Positions 27,664-36,831 of a stretch of 64,000 nucleotides of DNA are shown here, in pieces. Within the stretch, counting starts at the first letter, position 1. Every line of letters starts with the position of its first letter. The notes under the pieces are model-generated. The model was not told the origin of the DNA, did not search any database, and worked only from the letters and a program-made list of their open reading frames with translations. The translations under genes were made by a program, and so were the position numbers. Origin of the DNA: Streptomyces sp. NBC_01288 (GTDB taxonomy: Bacteria > Actinomycetota > Actinomycetes > Streptomycetales > Streptomycetaceae); the NCBI RefSeq assembly GCF_035982055.1, contig NZ_CP108427.1:1798001-1862000 (forward strand). Reading direction: 5' to 3'.

Positions 27664-29181
27664 ATGAGCCCTGACGTCGACCTCACGGTCCCCCTCCCCG
27701 GCCGCCACGCCCTGCGCGAATGGCTGCTTTCGCTCGACTCGCGCCTCTTCGAGGTGGCCGCCGACCGGAACTGGCCCGCGGGTGAGCCCGTGCTGCCGCG
27801 GCTGAGCCGGAGTGCCAATCACGGCGTGCTGTGGTTCGCCACGGCCGCCGCGGTGGCCGCCAGCCGTACGCCGCGCGCCCGCCGGGCCGCCGCTCGGGGC
27901 ATCGCCTCCCTGTCCCTGGCCTCCCTCGCGATCAACACGATCGGCAAGCGGAGCGTGCGCCGCCCCCGGCCCGTCCTGGACCCCGTCCCGCTGGGCCGGC
28001 AGCTGAAGCGGCAGCCGATCACCACCTCGTTCCCGTCGGGTCACGCGGCGTCGGCGGCTGCCTTCGCCACCGGCGTCGCCCTGGAGTCCCCGGCCTGGGG
28101 CGCGGTCGTGGCGCCGATCGCGTTCTCGGTCGCCATGTCCCGCGTGTACACCGGCGTCCACTTCCCGAGCGATGTCGTGGCGGGTGCCGCCCTGGGCGCG
28201 TGCGCGGCGTTCGCGGTGCGCGGCATGGTGCCGACCCGCGGGCAGTTCGTGCCGCCGGCCCGTGTCCGCGCCGAGGTCCCGGCGCTGGAGGACGGCGAGG
28301 GCCTGGTCATGGTGGTCAACTCGGCCTCGGGCAGCGCGGACCGGGCGGACGCGCTGACGGACTTCCTGCCCGGCGCGGAGGTCATCGCCTGCCAACCCGC
28401 GGACATACACGCCGAGTTGGAGAAGGCGGCGACCCGCGCCCGGGTCCTCGGGGTGTGCGGCGGCGACGGCACGGTCAACGCGGCGGCGCGGGTCGCGCTG
28501 CGCCACGACCTGCCCCTCGCCGTCCTCCCTGGGGGCACCCTCAACCACTTCGCCTACGACCTCGGCGTGGAGGGCCCGCGCGACCTGAGCAAGGCGATCA
28601 GGCAGGGCGACGCCGTCCGCGTGGACGTCGGCCGGTTCAGGTCCGGCGCCACCCGGGGCATCTTCCTCAACACCCTGAGCCTGGGCGTCTATCCGGAGCT
28701 GGTGCGCGAGCGGGAGCGCTGGGCGCCCCGGATCGGCGGCTGGCCCGCGGGCGTGCTCGCGGCGCTGTGGGTGCTGCGCGCGGACCGGCACCCGCTGGAG
28801 GCCGAAGTCGGCGGCCGTACCCGCCCGTTGTGGATGCTGTTCGCCGGCAACGGCACCTACCACCGCAAGGGGGTCGCCTCCGGCCGCCGCGTCGACCTGG
28901 CGGACGGGCGTCTCGACATCCGGATCGTGCACGGCGGCCGCAGGCCGGCCCTGCGCCTGCTCGCGGCGGCGCTGGCGGGCCCGTTCACCCGCTCCCCCGC
29001 CCACGCGGCGTCCCAGGTGCACCGCCTGCGCCTGAGCGGTCTGGCCCCCGGAACGCTGCTCGCGTACGACGGTGAAGTCACCGATGTCAAGGGAGAGTTG
29101 ACGCTGGAGGAGCAGCCCGAGGCACTGACGGTGTACCGCCCCCTGACGGAGTCTCTGATCACCCGTCAGTCCACATCGTAA
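27664..29181 (+). CDS. PAP2 phosphatase fused to diacylglycerol kinase-like domain
   Basis: A 505-residue fusion. Residues ~20-185 are a PAP2 phosphatase: GKRSVRRPRP (motif 1), TTSFPSGHAASAAAF (motif 2), SRVYTGVHFPSDVVAGAALG (motif 3), with several hydrophobic helices. From ~215 it is a DAGK/sphingosine-kinase catalytic domain: VMVVNSASGSADRADALTD, GVCGGDGTVNAAARVALRH, AVLPGGTLNHFAYDLG and LFAGNGTYHRKGV. The protein could cycle phosphate on a membrane lipid such as diacylglycerol or an undecaprenyl lipid. The layout is a known actinobacterial fusion; the true substrate is unknown. Confidence 0.92.
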   Translation: MSPDVDLTVPLPGRHALREWLLSLDSRLFEVAADRNWPAGEPVLPRLSRSANHGVLWFATAAAVAASRTPRARRAAARGIASLSLASLAINTIGKRSVRRPRPVLDPVPLGRQLKRQPITTSFPSGHAASAAAFATGVALESPAWGAVVAPIAFSVAMSRVYTGVHFPSDVVAGAALGACAAFAVRGMVPTRGQFVPPARVRAEVPALEDGEGLVMVVNSASGSADRADALTDFLPGAEVIACQPADIHAELEKAATRARVLGVCGGDGTVNAAARVALRHDLPLAVLPGGTLNHFAYDLGVEGPRDLSKAIRQGDAVRVDVGRFRSGATRGIFLNTLSLGVYPELVRERERWAPRIGGWPAGVLAALWVLRADRHPLEAEVGGRTRPLWMLFAGNGTYHRKGVASGRRVDLADGRLDIRIVHGGRRPALRLLAAALAGPFTRSPAHAASQVHRLRLSGLAPGTLLAYDGEVTDVKGELTLEEQPEALTVYRPLTESLITRQSTS

Positions 29182-29259
29182 AACGCAGGTCTCATCATCC
29201 GACATGCGCGCGTACCGTTCCTCCTACGCCGAAGAAGACGCGAAGGGGTAGGTAGAGCC

Positions 29260-30081
29260 ATGCCGAAGCCGCAGGAGACCGCCGTCTACACGCACGGGCA
29301 CCACGAGTCCGTGCTGCGTTCGCACACCCAGCGGACCGCCGCCAACTCCGCGGCCTACCTGCTCGGTTCGCTCAAGCCCCACATGAAGATCCTGGACATC
29401 GGCTGCGGCCCCGGCACCATCACCGCCGACCTGGCGGCGCTGGTCCCGGACGGCCATGTCACCGGCGTCGACCACGCGCCGGGCATCCTGGACCAGGCCC
29501 GTGCCACAGCCGCCCAACGCGGCCTGACGAACGTCGACTTCGCGGTCGCCGACGTGCACGCGCTGGACTATCCGGACGACACGTTCTGTGTGGTCCACGC
29601 CCATCAGGTGCTCCAGCACGTGGGCGACCCGGTGCAGGCGCTGCGGGAGATGGTCCGGGTGACCAAGCCGGGCGGGTTCATCGCCGCCCGCGACGCGGAC
29701 TACGCGGTGATGACCTGGTACCCGGAAGTAGCAGGGCTGGACGACTGGCTGGACCTGTACCGCCGGGTGGCCCGCGCCAACGGCGGTGAGCCGGATGCCG
29801 GACGCCGTCTCAAATCATGGGCACTGCGGGCGGGGCTGACGGACGTCACGGCCACCTCCAGCACCTGGACGTTCCACACTCCGGACGAGCGGGCCTGGTG
29901 GAGCGGCCTGTGGGCGGACCGTACCGTCGCGTCCTCGTACGCGGGGGTCGCCACCGAGGGCGGCCATGCGACCACCGAGCAGCTGGCCGCCGTGGCGGAG
30001 GCGTGGCGGGAGTGGGGGAAGCAGGAGGACGGCTGGTTCGCCGTGCTGCACGGGGAGATCCTCGGCCGCAAGGAGGTCTGA
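29260..30081 (+). CDS. SAM-dependent methyltransferase (UbiE-like)
   Basis: A 273-residue protein with motif I ILDIGCGPGTITADLAALVP (around residue 42), VTGVDHAPGILDQARATA, FAVADVHALDYPDDTFCVVH and VTKPGGFIAARDADYAVMTW. The length and motifs place it with the small-molecule C/O-methyltransferases, but the substrate is unknown. The motif order is complete, so the enzyme should be active. The small membrane protein gene follows 43 bp later. Confidence 0.9.
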   Translation: MPKPQETAVYTHGHHESVLRSHTQRTAANSAAYLLGSLKPHMKILDIGCGPGTITADLAALVPDGHVTGVDHAPGILDQARATAAQRGLTNVDFAVADVHALDYPDDTFCVVHAHQVLQHVGDPVQALREMVRVTKPGGFIAARDADYAVMTWYPEVAGLDDWLDLYRRVARANGGEPDAGRRLKSWALRAGLTDVTATSSTWTFHTPDERAWWSGLWADRTVASSYAGVATEGGHATTEQLAAVAEAWREWGKQEDGWFAVLHGEILGRKEV

Positions 30082-30124
30082 TCCGCGTGATCGGGGGAAC
30101 TCGGAGGCCGGGAGGTTACACACT

Positions 30125-30295
30125 ATGGTTCCGATCCTGATCGTCCTACTGCTGGCGCTGGTCCTGTTCGGTGCCGGATTCGCTGTGAAGATCCTCTGGT
30201 GGGTGGCGCTGATCGTGCTCGCCGTATGGCTGCTCGGCTTCCTGGTGCGCGGCACCTCGGCGGGCGGCGGCCGGGGACGCTGGTACCGCTGGTAG
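30125..30295 (+). CDS. Small hydrophobic membrane protein
   Basis: A 56-residue protein made of two hydrophobic segments (VPILIVLLLALVLFGAGFAV and LWWVALIVLAVWLLGFLV) and a short basic, Gly-rich tail (GGGRGRWYRW). ATG 30125 has GGGAGG upstream. Proteins of this kind are frequent in Streptomyces as 'hydrophobic protein' with no known role. It may be cotranscribed with the methyltransferase. A strong terminator follows. Confidence 0.8.
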   Translation: MVPILIVLLLALVLFGAGFAVKILWWVALIVLAVWLLGFLVRGTSAGGGRGRWYRW

Positions 30296-30325
30296 CGGAC
30301 GCGTCCGCAGAACCACACAGACGTC

Positions 30326-30365
30326 GAGCCCGCGTCACCCCGAGGAATCGGGGTGACGCGGGCTC
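30326..30365. terminator. Strong bidirectional hairpin terminator
   Basis: A perfect 16-bp stem pairs 30326-30341 (GAGCCCGCGTCACCCC) with 30350-30365 around GAGGAATC. It lies between the convergent small membrane protein and transketolase genes and so can end both transcripts. Confidence 0.85.
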
Positions 30366-30390
30366 CTGGCGTTCGGCCCACGACCGGCGT

Positions 30391-32238
30391 TCAGCGCACG
30401 ATCGCCGTCTCCACCAGCAGCCGCCCGGCCGCCGCGATCGACTCCGCGTCGATGCCGGCCGCGTGCAGCTGCTCGGCCGGGCTCGCGGAGCCGGGCATGT
30501 CGCGTACGGCGAGACGGACCAGGCGCGGCACCGGCCGCCCGTCGAGGAAGGCGTCCAGGACCGCGTCCCCGATACCGCCCTCGGGGTGGTGGTCCTCGAC
30601 GGTGAGCAGACAGCCGGTGTCCTCGGCGGCCTGGCGCAGGGTCTCGACATCGACGGGCTTGACCGAGTACAGGTCGATCACCCGCACCTGGATGCCCTCG
30701 CGGTCCAGCGCGTCGGCGGCGGCCAGTGCCTCGTGCACGGTCACCCCGGCGGCCACGACCGTCAGCCGGTCCCGGCTGGAGAAGCGCAGCACCTTGCTGC
30801 CGCCGACCGGGAACTCCTCGTCGGGGCCATAGACGACCGGCCCGGCGCCCCGCGAGGTCCGCAGATAGCGCACGCCGTCCAGGCCGGCCATCGTGGCGAC
30901 GAGCCGGGCGGTCTGGTTGGCGTCGCACGGGTACAGCACGGTCGAACCGTGCACCGCGCGCATCATCGCCAGGTCCTCCAGCCCCATCTGCGAGGGCCCG
31001 TCCTGCCCGATCGACACACCCGCGTGCGAGCCGACCAGGTTGATCCCCGCACCGCTGACCGCGGCCATCCGGATGAAGTCGTACGCGCGCGTGAAGAACG
31101 CCGCGAACGTGGAGGCGTACGGCACCCAGCCGCGCGCCGCCAACCCGACGGCGGCACCGACCAGTTGCTGCTCGGCGATGTAGCACTCGAAGTACCGGTC
31201 GGGGTGTTCCTTGGCGAAGAACTCCGCGCGCGTGGAGTCCCCGACCTCGCCGTCGAGCGCTACGACATCCCCGCGCGCGGAACCGAGGGCGGCGAGGGCC
31301 TGGCCGAAGGCGTCGCGGGTGGGGACGTCGTCGCCCCGGTCGTAGCGCGGGAGTTCCAGGTGGTCGGCGCGTACGGAGTGCAGCGCGCGGGCGTCGACGG
31401 GTTCCCGCATCTGGACGCGGAGGTCGCGCCGGCCGCCGAGTTCGGCGATCGCCGCCTCCGCGTCGGGCAGCGGTTTGCCGTGCAGGCCCTCGCGGTCCTG
31501 GACGGAGGCGACGCCCTTGCCCTTGAGGGTGCGGGCGAGGATCGCGGTGGGCTGACCGCTGGTGGACACGGCCTCGCTGTAGGCGCGGTCCACGGCGTCC
31601 ACGTCATGCCCGTCGACCTCGATCGTGTGCCAGCCGAAGGCCCGGAACCGGCGGGCGTACGCGTCGAGATCATGGCCGTGCCGGGTCGGGCCGCGCTGCC
31701 CGAGCCGGTTGACGTCGACGATCAGGGTGAGGTTGTCGAGGTGTTCGTAGGCCGCGTGCTCGGCGGCCTCCCACACCGAGCCCTCGGCCAGCTCGCTGTC
31801 CCCGCACAGCACCCACACGCGGTACCCGGTGCGCTCCAGCCGCTTGCCGGACAGGGCGATGCCGACGCCGACCGGCAGCCCCTGCCCGAGCGAGCCGGTG
31901 GCGGTCTCGACCCACGGGAGCCGCTGCGGGGTGGGATGCCCTTCGAGACGGCTGTCCAGCATGCGGAACGTGAGCAGTTCGGCGTCGTCGATCGCGCCGG
32001 CGGCCTTGTAAGCGGAGTAGAGCAGGGGCGAGGCATGTCCCTTGGAGAGGACGAAGCGGTCGTTGCCGGGGTGGTCGGGGCGGTCGAAGTCGTAGTGGAG
32101 GTGGTGGGCGAGGAGGACGGCCATCAGGTCCGCGGCGGACATGGAGGACGTCGGGTGTCCGGATCCCGCCGCGTCGGCGGCCCGCACACTGTCCACGCGC
32201 AGTTGCTGTCCGAGTTCGACGAGTTCACCGGTGTCCAT
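30391..32238 (-). CDS. tkt: Transketolase
   Basis: A 615-residue full-length transketolase. The N-terminal TPP domain has ADAAGSGHPTSSMSAADLMA, FVLSKGHASPLLYSAY and the TPP/Mg motif VLCGDSELAEGSVWEAAEHA, continued by LTLIVDVNRLGQRG. The central pyrimidine domain has FECYIAEQQLVGAAVGLA and MMRAVHGSTVLYPCDA, and a C-terminal transketolase domain follows. It moves two-carbon units in the pentose phosphate path. At 615 residues it is shorter than the usual ~660-700 actinobacterial Tkt and resembles the archaeal-length and mammalian types, so it is probably a second transketolase. ATG 32238 has AAGGAG four bases upstream. An IS element lies 111 bp upstream of its start. Confidence 0.93.
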   Translation of the reverse strand: MDTGELVELGQQLRVDSVRAADAAGSGHPTSSMSAADLMAVLLAHHLHYDFDRPDHPGNDRFVLSKGHASPLLYSAYKAAGAIDDAELLTFRMLDSRLEGHPTPQRLPWVETATGSLGQGLPVGVGIALSGKRLERTGYRVWVLCGDSELAEGSVWEAAEHAAYEHLDNLTLIVDVNRLGQRGPTRHGHDLDAYARRFRAFGWHTIEVDGHDVDAVDRAYSEAVSTSGQPTAILARTLKGKGVASVQDREGLHGKPLPDAEAAIAELGGRRDLRVQMREPVDARALHSVRADHLELPRYDRGDDVPTRDAFGQALAALGSARGDVVALDGEVGDSTRAEFFAKEHPDRYFECYIAEQQLVGAAVGLAARGWVPYASTFAAFFTRAYDFIRMAAVSGAGINLVGSHAGVSIGQDGPSQMGLEDLAMMRAVHGSTVLYPCDANQTARLVATMAGLDGVRYLRTSRGAGPVVYGPDEEFPVGGSKVLRFSSRDRLTVVAAGVTVHEALAAADALDREGIQVRVIDLYSVKPVDVETLRQAAEDTGCLLTVEDHHPEGGIGDAVLDAFLDGRPVPRLVRLAVRDMPGSASPAEQLHAAGIDAESIAAAGRLLVETAIVR

Positions 32239-32349
32239 GAGGCTCCTTCGGGGGTGGTCCTGCGAGGCATTCCGCGTCCCCCCGAGCAAGCCGCCCAAAC
32301 ACCCGCCGGATCGTCGGGATGGATCACCACGGCCCGTCTTCCCAACTAG

Positions 32350-33442
32350 GGGCTGTTCGGGGTTCGGATCTCTTGGTCGCGTGGGCTGCTGGTAGAACTC
32401 GGGTGTGGCGCGTTTTGATGTGACGGATGCCGAGTGGGCTCTGATCGAGCCGCTTTTGCCGGTGGCGGCCACGGGGCCGTTGCCCCGGCGGGTGCGGGAC
32501 CGGTTCAACGGGGTGATCTGGCGTTTTCGTACCGGGTCGGGCTGGCGTGATGTCCCTGAGCGGTATGGCCCCTGGTCCACGGTGTACTCGCGGTTCAGCA
32601 GTTGGGCCGGGGCCGGGGTGTTCCAGGGGCTGTTGGATGCGTTGATCGCGGAGGCGGCCGGGCGTGGGCTGGTCGGCCTGGAGTTGGTGAGCGTGGACTC
32701 CACGGTGGTGCGCGCGCACCAGGACTCTGCAGGGCTGGCCGTCGCCGGGGAGACCCTGGACGCCCTGGAGCAGGCGCTGACCGAGGAAAAGGGGGTTCCG
32801 CTGGCGTACCAGCCGCCGGTGTGGCGGGTGGTGCAGCACAAGCCGGGGCGGACGCGGCCGGTGCACACCGGGCGGGTGCGGATCGTGCCACGGAGCGGCG
32901 GCGTCGCAAGGCCCGTGCGAAGGCCGCCGGACTCGGTAGGTCCCGGGGTGGCCTGAGCAGCAAGGTCCATGCCGCGGTCGACTCGGCCGGGCTGCCGCTG
33001 GCCTTCGTCCTGACACCTGGTCAGGCAGCGGACTGTCCGCAGTTCAAGGCCGTGCTGGAGAAGATCAGGGTCCCGGGGCCGGTCGGCCGCCCGCGCACCC
33101 GCCCGGACGCGGTCGCCGCCGACAAGGCCTACTCCTCCAAGGGCAACCGGGCGTACCTGCGCAAGCGTGGCATCAAGGCCGTCATCCCGGAGAAGAGGGA
33201 CCAGGCCGCCAACCGCAGGAGGAAGGGCAGTAAGGGCGGCCGGCCCGTCAGCCACGACACCGACCTCTACAAGCAGAGAAACACCGTCGAACGCTGCTTC
33301 CAGAAGGTCAAGACCTGGCGCGGGGTGGCCACCCGCTACGACAAGAGCCCGGAGAGCTTCGAGGCCGGACTCCACCTCCGAGGCTCGATCATGTGGCTGA
33401 AGCACCTCACGTCGACCACATGATCCGAACCCCGAACAGCTC
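32350..33442 (+). mobile_element. Complete IS5-family insertion sequence, 1093 bp
   Basis: The ends are 21-bp inverted repeats: GGGCTGTTCGGGGTTCGGATC at 32350-32370 on the left, and its complement with one change at 33422-33442 on the right. Both ends are flanked by CTAG (32346-32349 and 33443-33446), the 4-bp target duplication typical of IS5-type elements. One transposase gene fills the element, split over two frames with a -1 slippery site. Near-perfect ends and target repeats show a recent, possibly active insertion. It lies between transketolase and a VOC gene, only 14 bp before the latter's ATG. Confidence 0.92.
32405..33423 (+). CDS. IS5-family DDE transposase, probably made by -1 frameshifting
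   Basis: The first frame (32405-32956) starts MARFDVTDAEWALIEPLLPV and carries the first catalytic Asp in LVSVDSTVVRAHQD. The second frame, one base back and ending at 33423, carries the rest: GLGRSRGGLSSKVHAAVD, the second Asp in AVAADKAYSSKGNRAYL, and the Glu region NTVERCFQKVKTWRGVATRY. A canonical slippery heptamer A_AAG_GGG at 32788-32794 in the zero frame would join them into a ~339-residue protein with D-D-E complete. Without slippage, a 183-residue N-terminal protein is made. Frameshifted IS5 subgroups are known, so this is probably regulation rather than decay. Confidence 0.88.
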
Positions 33443-33456
33443 CTAGGCTCTTCCGT

Positions 33457-33804
33457 ATGGACATTCTGGGAGCCACGCTGCGTATCTGCGTCGACGACCT
33501 GGAGACCGCCGTCCCCTTCTACGAACGCCTCACGGGCGCCTCGGCACTCCGTTTCGAGCGCGGCGGGGTGTCGGTGGCCGCGGTCGGTTTCTTCCTGCTG
33601 ATGAGCGGGCCCGAGGCGGAGTTGGAGGTGTTGCGCAAGGTCGCGGCGACGATCGCCGTCAAGGACGTCGACGAAGCGCACACGCTCCTCACGGAACTCG
33701 GTGCCCGGGTCATCGCGGGCCCGCAGGCGACACCGGTGGGACGCAATCTGATCGCGGTACATCCGGACGGGACGGTGTACGAGTACGTGGACCGGCGGGG
33801 CTGA
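33457..33804 (+). CDS. VOC/glyoxalase-fold protein
   Basis: A 115-residue protein with one vicinal-oxygen-chelate fold (ATLRICVDDLETAVPFYERL, then VAVGFFLLMSGPEAEL and a C-terminal YEYVDRR). It is of dioxygenase or resistance-protein type with unknown substrate; the metal ligands cannot be assigned by eye. The ATG is only 10 bp after the CTAG duplication at the IS right end. TAGGCT at 33444-33449, seven bases before the ATG, looks like the -10 box of a leaderless promoter, so the IS has cut its -35 away. Confidence 0.88.
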   Translation: MDILGATLRICVDDLETAVPFYERLTGASALRFERGGVSVAAVGFFLLMSGPEAELEVLRKVAATIAVKDVDEAHTLLTELGARVIAGPQATPVGRNLIAVHPDGTVYEYVDRRG

Positions 33805-33825
33805 CCGGCCGGTCCACAGTTCGTC

Positions 33826-35787
33826 TCAGGGCGTGTCCGGCCGCATCCTGAAGTCGTAGCGCGTCGGCAGTGGTTCGTCGGTGAGCCGCGACCAGAGCCG
33901 GCCGATCGACTCGGCGCCCTCGCGCAGATCGGCGACCTCGAAGCCGTCGGCGAACACCGCCCACGCGTCGTCGCGCCGCCCTTCCGCGAGCAGCAACTCG
34001 GCCTGGAGCAGCAGGAATCGGCCGCGTTCCCGGGTCACGGGGTGCAGCATCTCCCACACGGCACGGGCATCGGCGGTCCGCCGCACCCGCAGCAACGCCT
34101 CGACGGCCTCCCGCCCGAGCGCGGCCGTCGCGGCGGTCCACCGCTCCCCCGCGTCCCGCCGCTCGTGACACAGATCGGCGAAGGCCTCGTTGTACCGGTC
34201 CGCGGCCCGCTCATGGTTCCCCGCCTCCTGGTCCGCTACGGCGAGACAGCGCAGCAACGGCCAGAGGGACGGGGCGAGTTCGAGGGCCCGCTCCCAACTC
34301 CGCACCGCCTGCGCCCGATCGCCGGCGTGCCACTGCGCGACGCCGAGGTGGTACTCGGTGAGCGGGGTCGCGGGCGCGGTCTCCAGCATGTCCCGCCAGT
34401 GCGAGGCGACCAGCGTCTCCCCGGGCGGCCGGACCCGGCGCGGCTCGGGCAGGACTCCGCTCCGCAGGAGTTCTGCCCACGGTGCTTGTGCCTCGCCGAG
34501 CGTGGACTCCTCGAAGGGCGTACCGGGCAACTTCCAGTCCGTGCGCAGGACTTCGAGCGCGCCCCACCCGGAGCCGGTGGCGAGTATCTCGTCAGGTTCG
34601 GTGTCGGCGTGCGGCTTCCAGGCGGCGTAGGCCGCGTCCAAGTCGGCGCGGGGCAGGGCGGTTTCGAGCCGCGCCTCGGCACCGTCCACGACGGCGGACC
34701 ACTCCCCCGCCGCCTCGGCATCGAGCGGACCGTACGCCTCCAGCCAGGACACCTCGCTCTCCGGTTTGAGCCGCACATGCTCTAGCTGGGTGCGGGCCAG
34801 GCCCGCTTGGATCTCGCAGTAGCCACGGGTACCCGGCTCGGTGAGCCACTCCTGCCAGCGCCGGCCACCGCTGCCGCTGCCCCACACGAACAACTTGCGC
34901 CCCCGCAGCACATCGGTCGACGTCTGCACCAGCCCGTGCCCGTCCGCGTCGAGGGCGGCGATCCAGCGGCGCCGCCCGTCGGGCATCTCGTAGAAGTAGT
35001 CGGCGGCGTAAGGGCTGTTGAGGGGATAGGACCGGTCCACTCCGTCGTACGACGGCACGGGCACCCGGCGCAGCCGCCGCTCGTACCCGAAGTGCCAGGC
35101 TTCCAACGCCGGTGCGAGGACCCGGCGTTCCTCCGGTACCGCGATGTTGGACCACCAGTAGGTGGGCGCGGGCCGCTCGTGCGGGTTGCGGATGCGGACG
35201 CCGACGTAGAGGAAGTCGGAGCCGTCCGGAAGCCAGAGGTCCACCTGGAAGGGGAGGTCGCGGAGGCGTTCCCACTCCCAGAGGCGGAGCATCTCGCCGC
35301 CGTCGGGGGCGGGGACACGGGCGGCGTGCAGGGGTGCGCAGGAGAGGGTGGTGTGGCCGGTGGCGCCGATGTTCCACTCGATACCGCCGGAGAACCAGGC
35401 GCCGTTGAGGGCGAAGTTGGCGGGCTGCAACACCGGGTTGCGGTACAGGAGTTCACGGTCGGTGGGCTTGTGGACGAGGGAGGCGATGCGGCCGCCGAGG
35501 GCGGGGAGCACGGTGGCGCGGAGCCGGTCGTTCTCGATCACGAGGGCGTCGATGCGGCGGGGTGTGCGGTCTCTGTCGTAGCCGTCCCGGACGCGGGTCG
35601 GCAGCAGGCTGCGGAGGGGTTCGTAGCCGACCTGGCGGGCCATGTCGCGCGGCAGGTCCTCGCGGTCGCGGTCGTCTATGCCATGTGCCTCGTCGAGCGG
35701 ACGCAGTGGGGGCAGCGGGTTGTCGGGACCCAACTCCGCGGCGGGCAGCGTCAGTACCTCACGTCGGATCGTCGTCACGATCACCAT
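33826..35787 (-). CDS. DUF5107 domain protein with C-terminal TPR-like repeats
   Basis: The protein is 653 residues from ATG 35787 (a TTG at 35799 would add four). The N-terminal ~380 residues match DUF5107 (IENDRLRATVLPALGGRIASLVHKPTDRELLYRNPVLQPAN, NGAWFSGGIEWNIGATGHT, TYWWSNIAVPEE). This fold resembles aldose-epimerase/galactose-mutarotase-like beta-sandwiches. The C-terminal half has helical pairs of TPR type (TEYHLGVAQWHAGDRAQAVRSWERALELAPS). The family is common in Streptomyces and is thought to bind or process sugars. It has no signal peptide. It stands alone, convergent with the VOC gene. Confidence 0.88.
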   Translation of the reverse strand: MVIVTTIRREVLTLPAAELGPDNPLPPLRPLDEAHGIDDRDREDLPRDMARQVGYEPLRSLLPTRVRDGYDRDRTPRRIDALVIENDRLRATVLPALGGRIASLVHKPTDRELLYRNPVLQPANFALNGAWFSGGIEWNIGATGHTTLSCAPLHAARVPAPDGGEMLRLWEWERLRDLPFQVDLWLPDGSDFLYVGVRIRNPHERPAPTYWWSNIAVPEERRVLAPALEAWHFGYERRLRRVPVPSYDGVDRSYPLNSPYAADYFYEMPDGRRRWIAALDADGHGLVQTSTDVLRGRKLFVWGSGSGGRRWQEWLTEPGTRGYCEIQAGLARTQLEHVRLKPESEVSWLEAYGPLDAEAAGEWSAVVDGAEARLETALPRADLDAAYAAWKPHADTEPDEILATGSGWGALEVLRTDWKLPGTPFEESTLGEAQAPWAELLRSGVLPEPRRVRPPGETLVASHWRDMLETAPATPLTEYHLGVAQWHAGDRAQAVRSWERALELAPSLWPLLRCLAVADQEAGNHERAADRYNEAFADLCHERRDAGERWTAATAALGREAVEALLRVRRTADARAVWEMLHPVTRERGRFLLLQAELLLAEGRRDDAWAVFADGFEVADLREGAESIGRLWSRLTDEPLPTRYDFRMRPDTP

Positions 35788-35941
35788 GGAACCCGGCAAC
35801 GGGTGCGGTGGCCAGGGGCGCTACCGGTCAGGATTCCGCAAAGGCGGGAGCACCGGGCGCCACGAAATTCCGCGTGCGCCGCGCCCTCGGCGACGTACAG
35901 TCGGGCCGTTCGACGACATGGACCGAGGGATGGAACGGCTG

Positions 35942-36289
35942 ATGGGCGAGCAGCACACGTACCGGGTGATCGTCCGGGGCACCTGGGACGCGCTGACGGA
36001 CGAGGCGCGGGAGCGGCTGCTGGGCGAGGCGGCGGAGCACGGGATGCCGAGCATGCGGTTCACCGAGGAGGGCTCGCTCAGTTACGAACCTGCGCCGCTC
36101 AAGCACTTCTCGTGGCGGTATGTGGTGGTGTCGGACGCGGCCGACGGTGCCGAGATGGCGGCGGCGCTCGCGGAGGACCGCGCCGAGACCGCGCTGAAGG
36201 GCCTCGGCTACGGCTTCCGTGACCTGAAGTCGACGGTCACGGACCTGGACACGATGAAGGTCAACCGGAAGTCCGCATCTCGGCGGTGA
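35942..36289 (+). CDS. DUF6204 family protein
   Basis: A 115-residue protein that starts GEQHTYRVIVRGTWDALTDE and continues RFTEEGSLSYEPAP, WRYVVVSDAADGAEMAAALAEDRAETALKGLGYGF and LKSTVTDLDTMKVNRK. This pattern matches the small cytosolic DUF6204 family as I recall it; its function is unknown. Start choices are ATG 35918, 35930 and 35942; the last fits the family start and has GAGGG 12 bases before. A TACAGT hexamer at about 35896 may be its -10. Its 3' end overlaps the convergent GNAT gene by 29 bp. Confidence 0.82.
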   Translation: MGEQHTYRVIVRGTWDALTDEARERLLGEAAEHGMPSMRFTEEGSLSYEPAPLKHFSWRYVVVSDAADGAEMAAALAEDRAETALKGLGYGFRDLKSTVTDLDTMKVNRKSASRR

Positions 36290-36812
36290 TCGCCCAGCGC
36301 TCGTGGTCCCGCCACGCGCCGTCGATGTAGATCATGTCCGGCGAGAAGCCTTCGAGCCGGAACCCGCAGCTGCGGGCCAGGGCGATCGAGGGAAGGTTGG
36401 TGGGCTGCACGTTGATTTCGAGCCGGTGCAGCCGCATCGGCCCGAAGGCGTGTCCCACCACGAGGTTCATCCCCTCGCGCATCAGCCCGCGCCCGGCCGC
36501 GTGCGCGAAGGCGCCGTAGCCCAGCGCTCCGCACTGGAAGCCGCCCTCGACGATGTTGTTGATGTTGATGAACCCGGCGATGCCCCCGCCGTCCACCTCG
36601 CACACGAGGAACCCGGCCTTGGACGGATCCTGGATCAGCCGCCGGGCATAGGCGGTGTACGCGTCCCCGCTCGCCGGCGGGAACAGCCAGGGCTGGTGCA
36701 GGTCCTTGCTCTCCCTGGCCCGCGCGGTGAACTCGGCACCGTCGTCGTACGTGAAGTGACGGATGCCCACACGGGGGCTCTCGGCGAGATAACGGGACGC
36801 GGTGTGCGGCAT
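36261..36812 (-). CDS. GNAT N-acetyltransferase (RimJ-like)
   Basis: A 183-residue acetyltransferase of the RimJ/RimL branch: LVCEVDGGGIAGFININNIVE (central strands), YGAFAHAAGRGLMREGMNLVVGHAFG (acetyl-CoA loop), LHRLEINVQPTNLPSIALARSCGF and RLEGFSPDMIYIDGAWRDHERWA. These are the hallmark positions for acetylation of an N-terminal amine, of a ribosomal protein or a small molecule. It overlaps the DUF6204 gene 3' end. The LapA gene lies 19 bp downstream, convergent in no sense but on the same strand after it, so the two could share a transcript from upstream. Confidence 0.9.
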   Translation of the reverse strand: MPHTASRYLAESPRVGIRHFTYDDGAEFTARARESKDLHQPWLFPPASGDAYTAYARRLIQDPSKAGFLVCEVDGGGIAGFININNIVEGGFQCGALGYGAFAHAAGRGLMREGMNLVVGHAFGPMRLHRLEINVQPTNLPSIALARSCGFRLEGFSPDMIYIDGAWRDHERWAITAEMRTSG

Positions 36813-36831
36813 CCCGTCACCCTAATCCGGG

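Noticed and set aside
32405..33423. Reading the transposase as a decayed pseudogene
   Set aside because: Both halves are well kept, the ends and target repeats are intact, and a canonical slippery heptamer explains the frame change.
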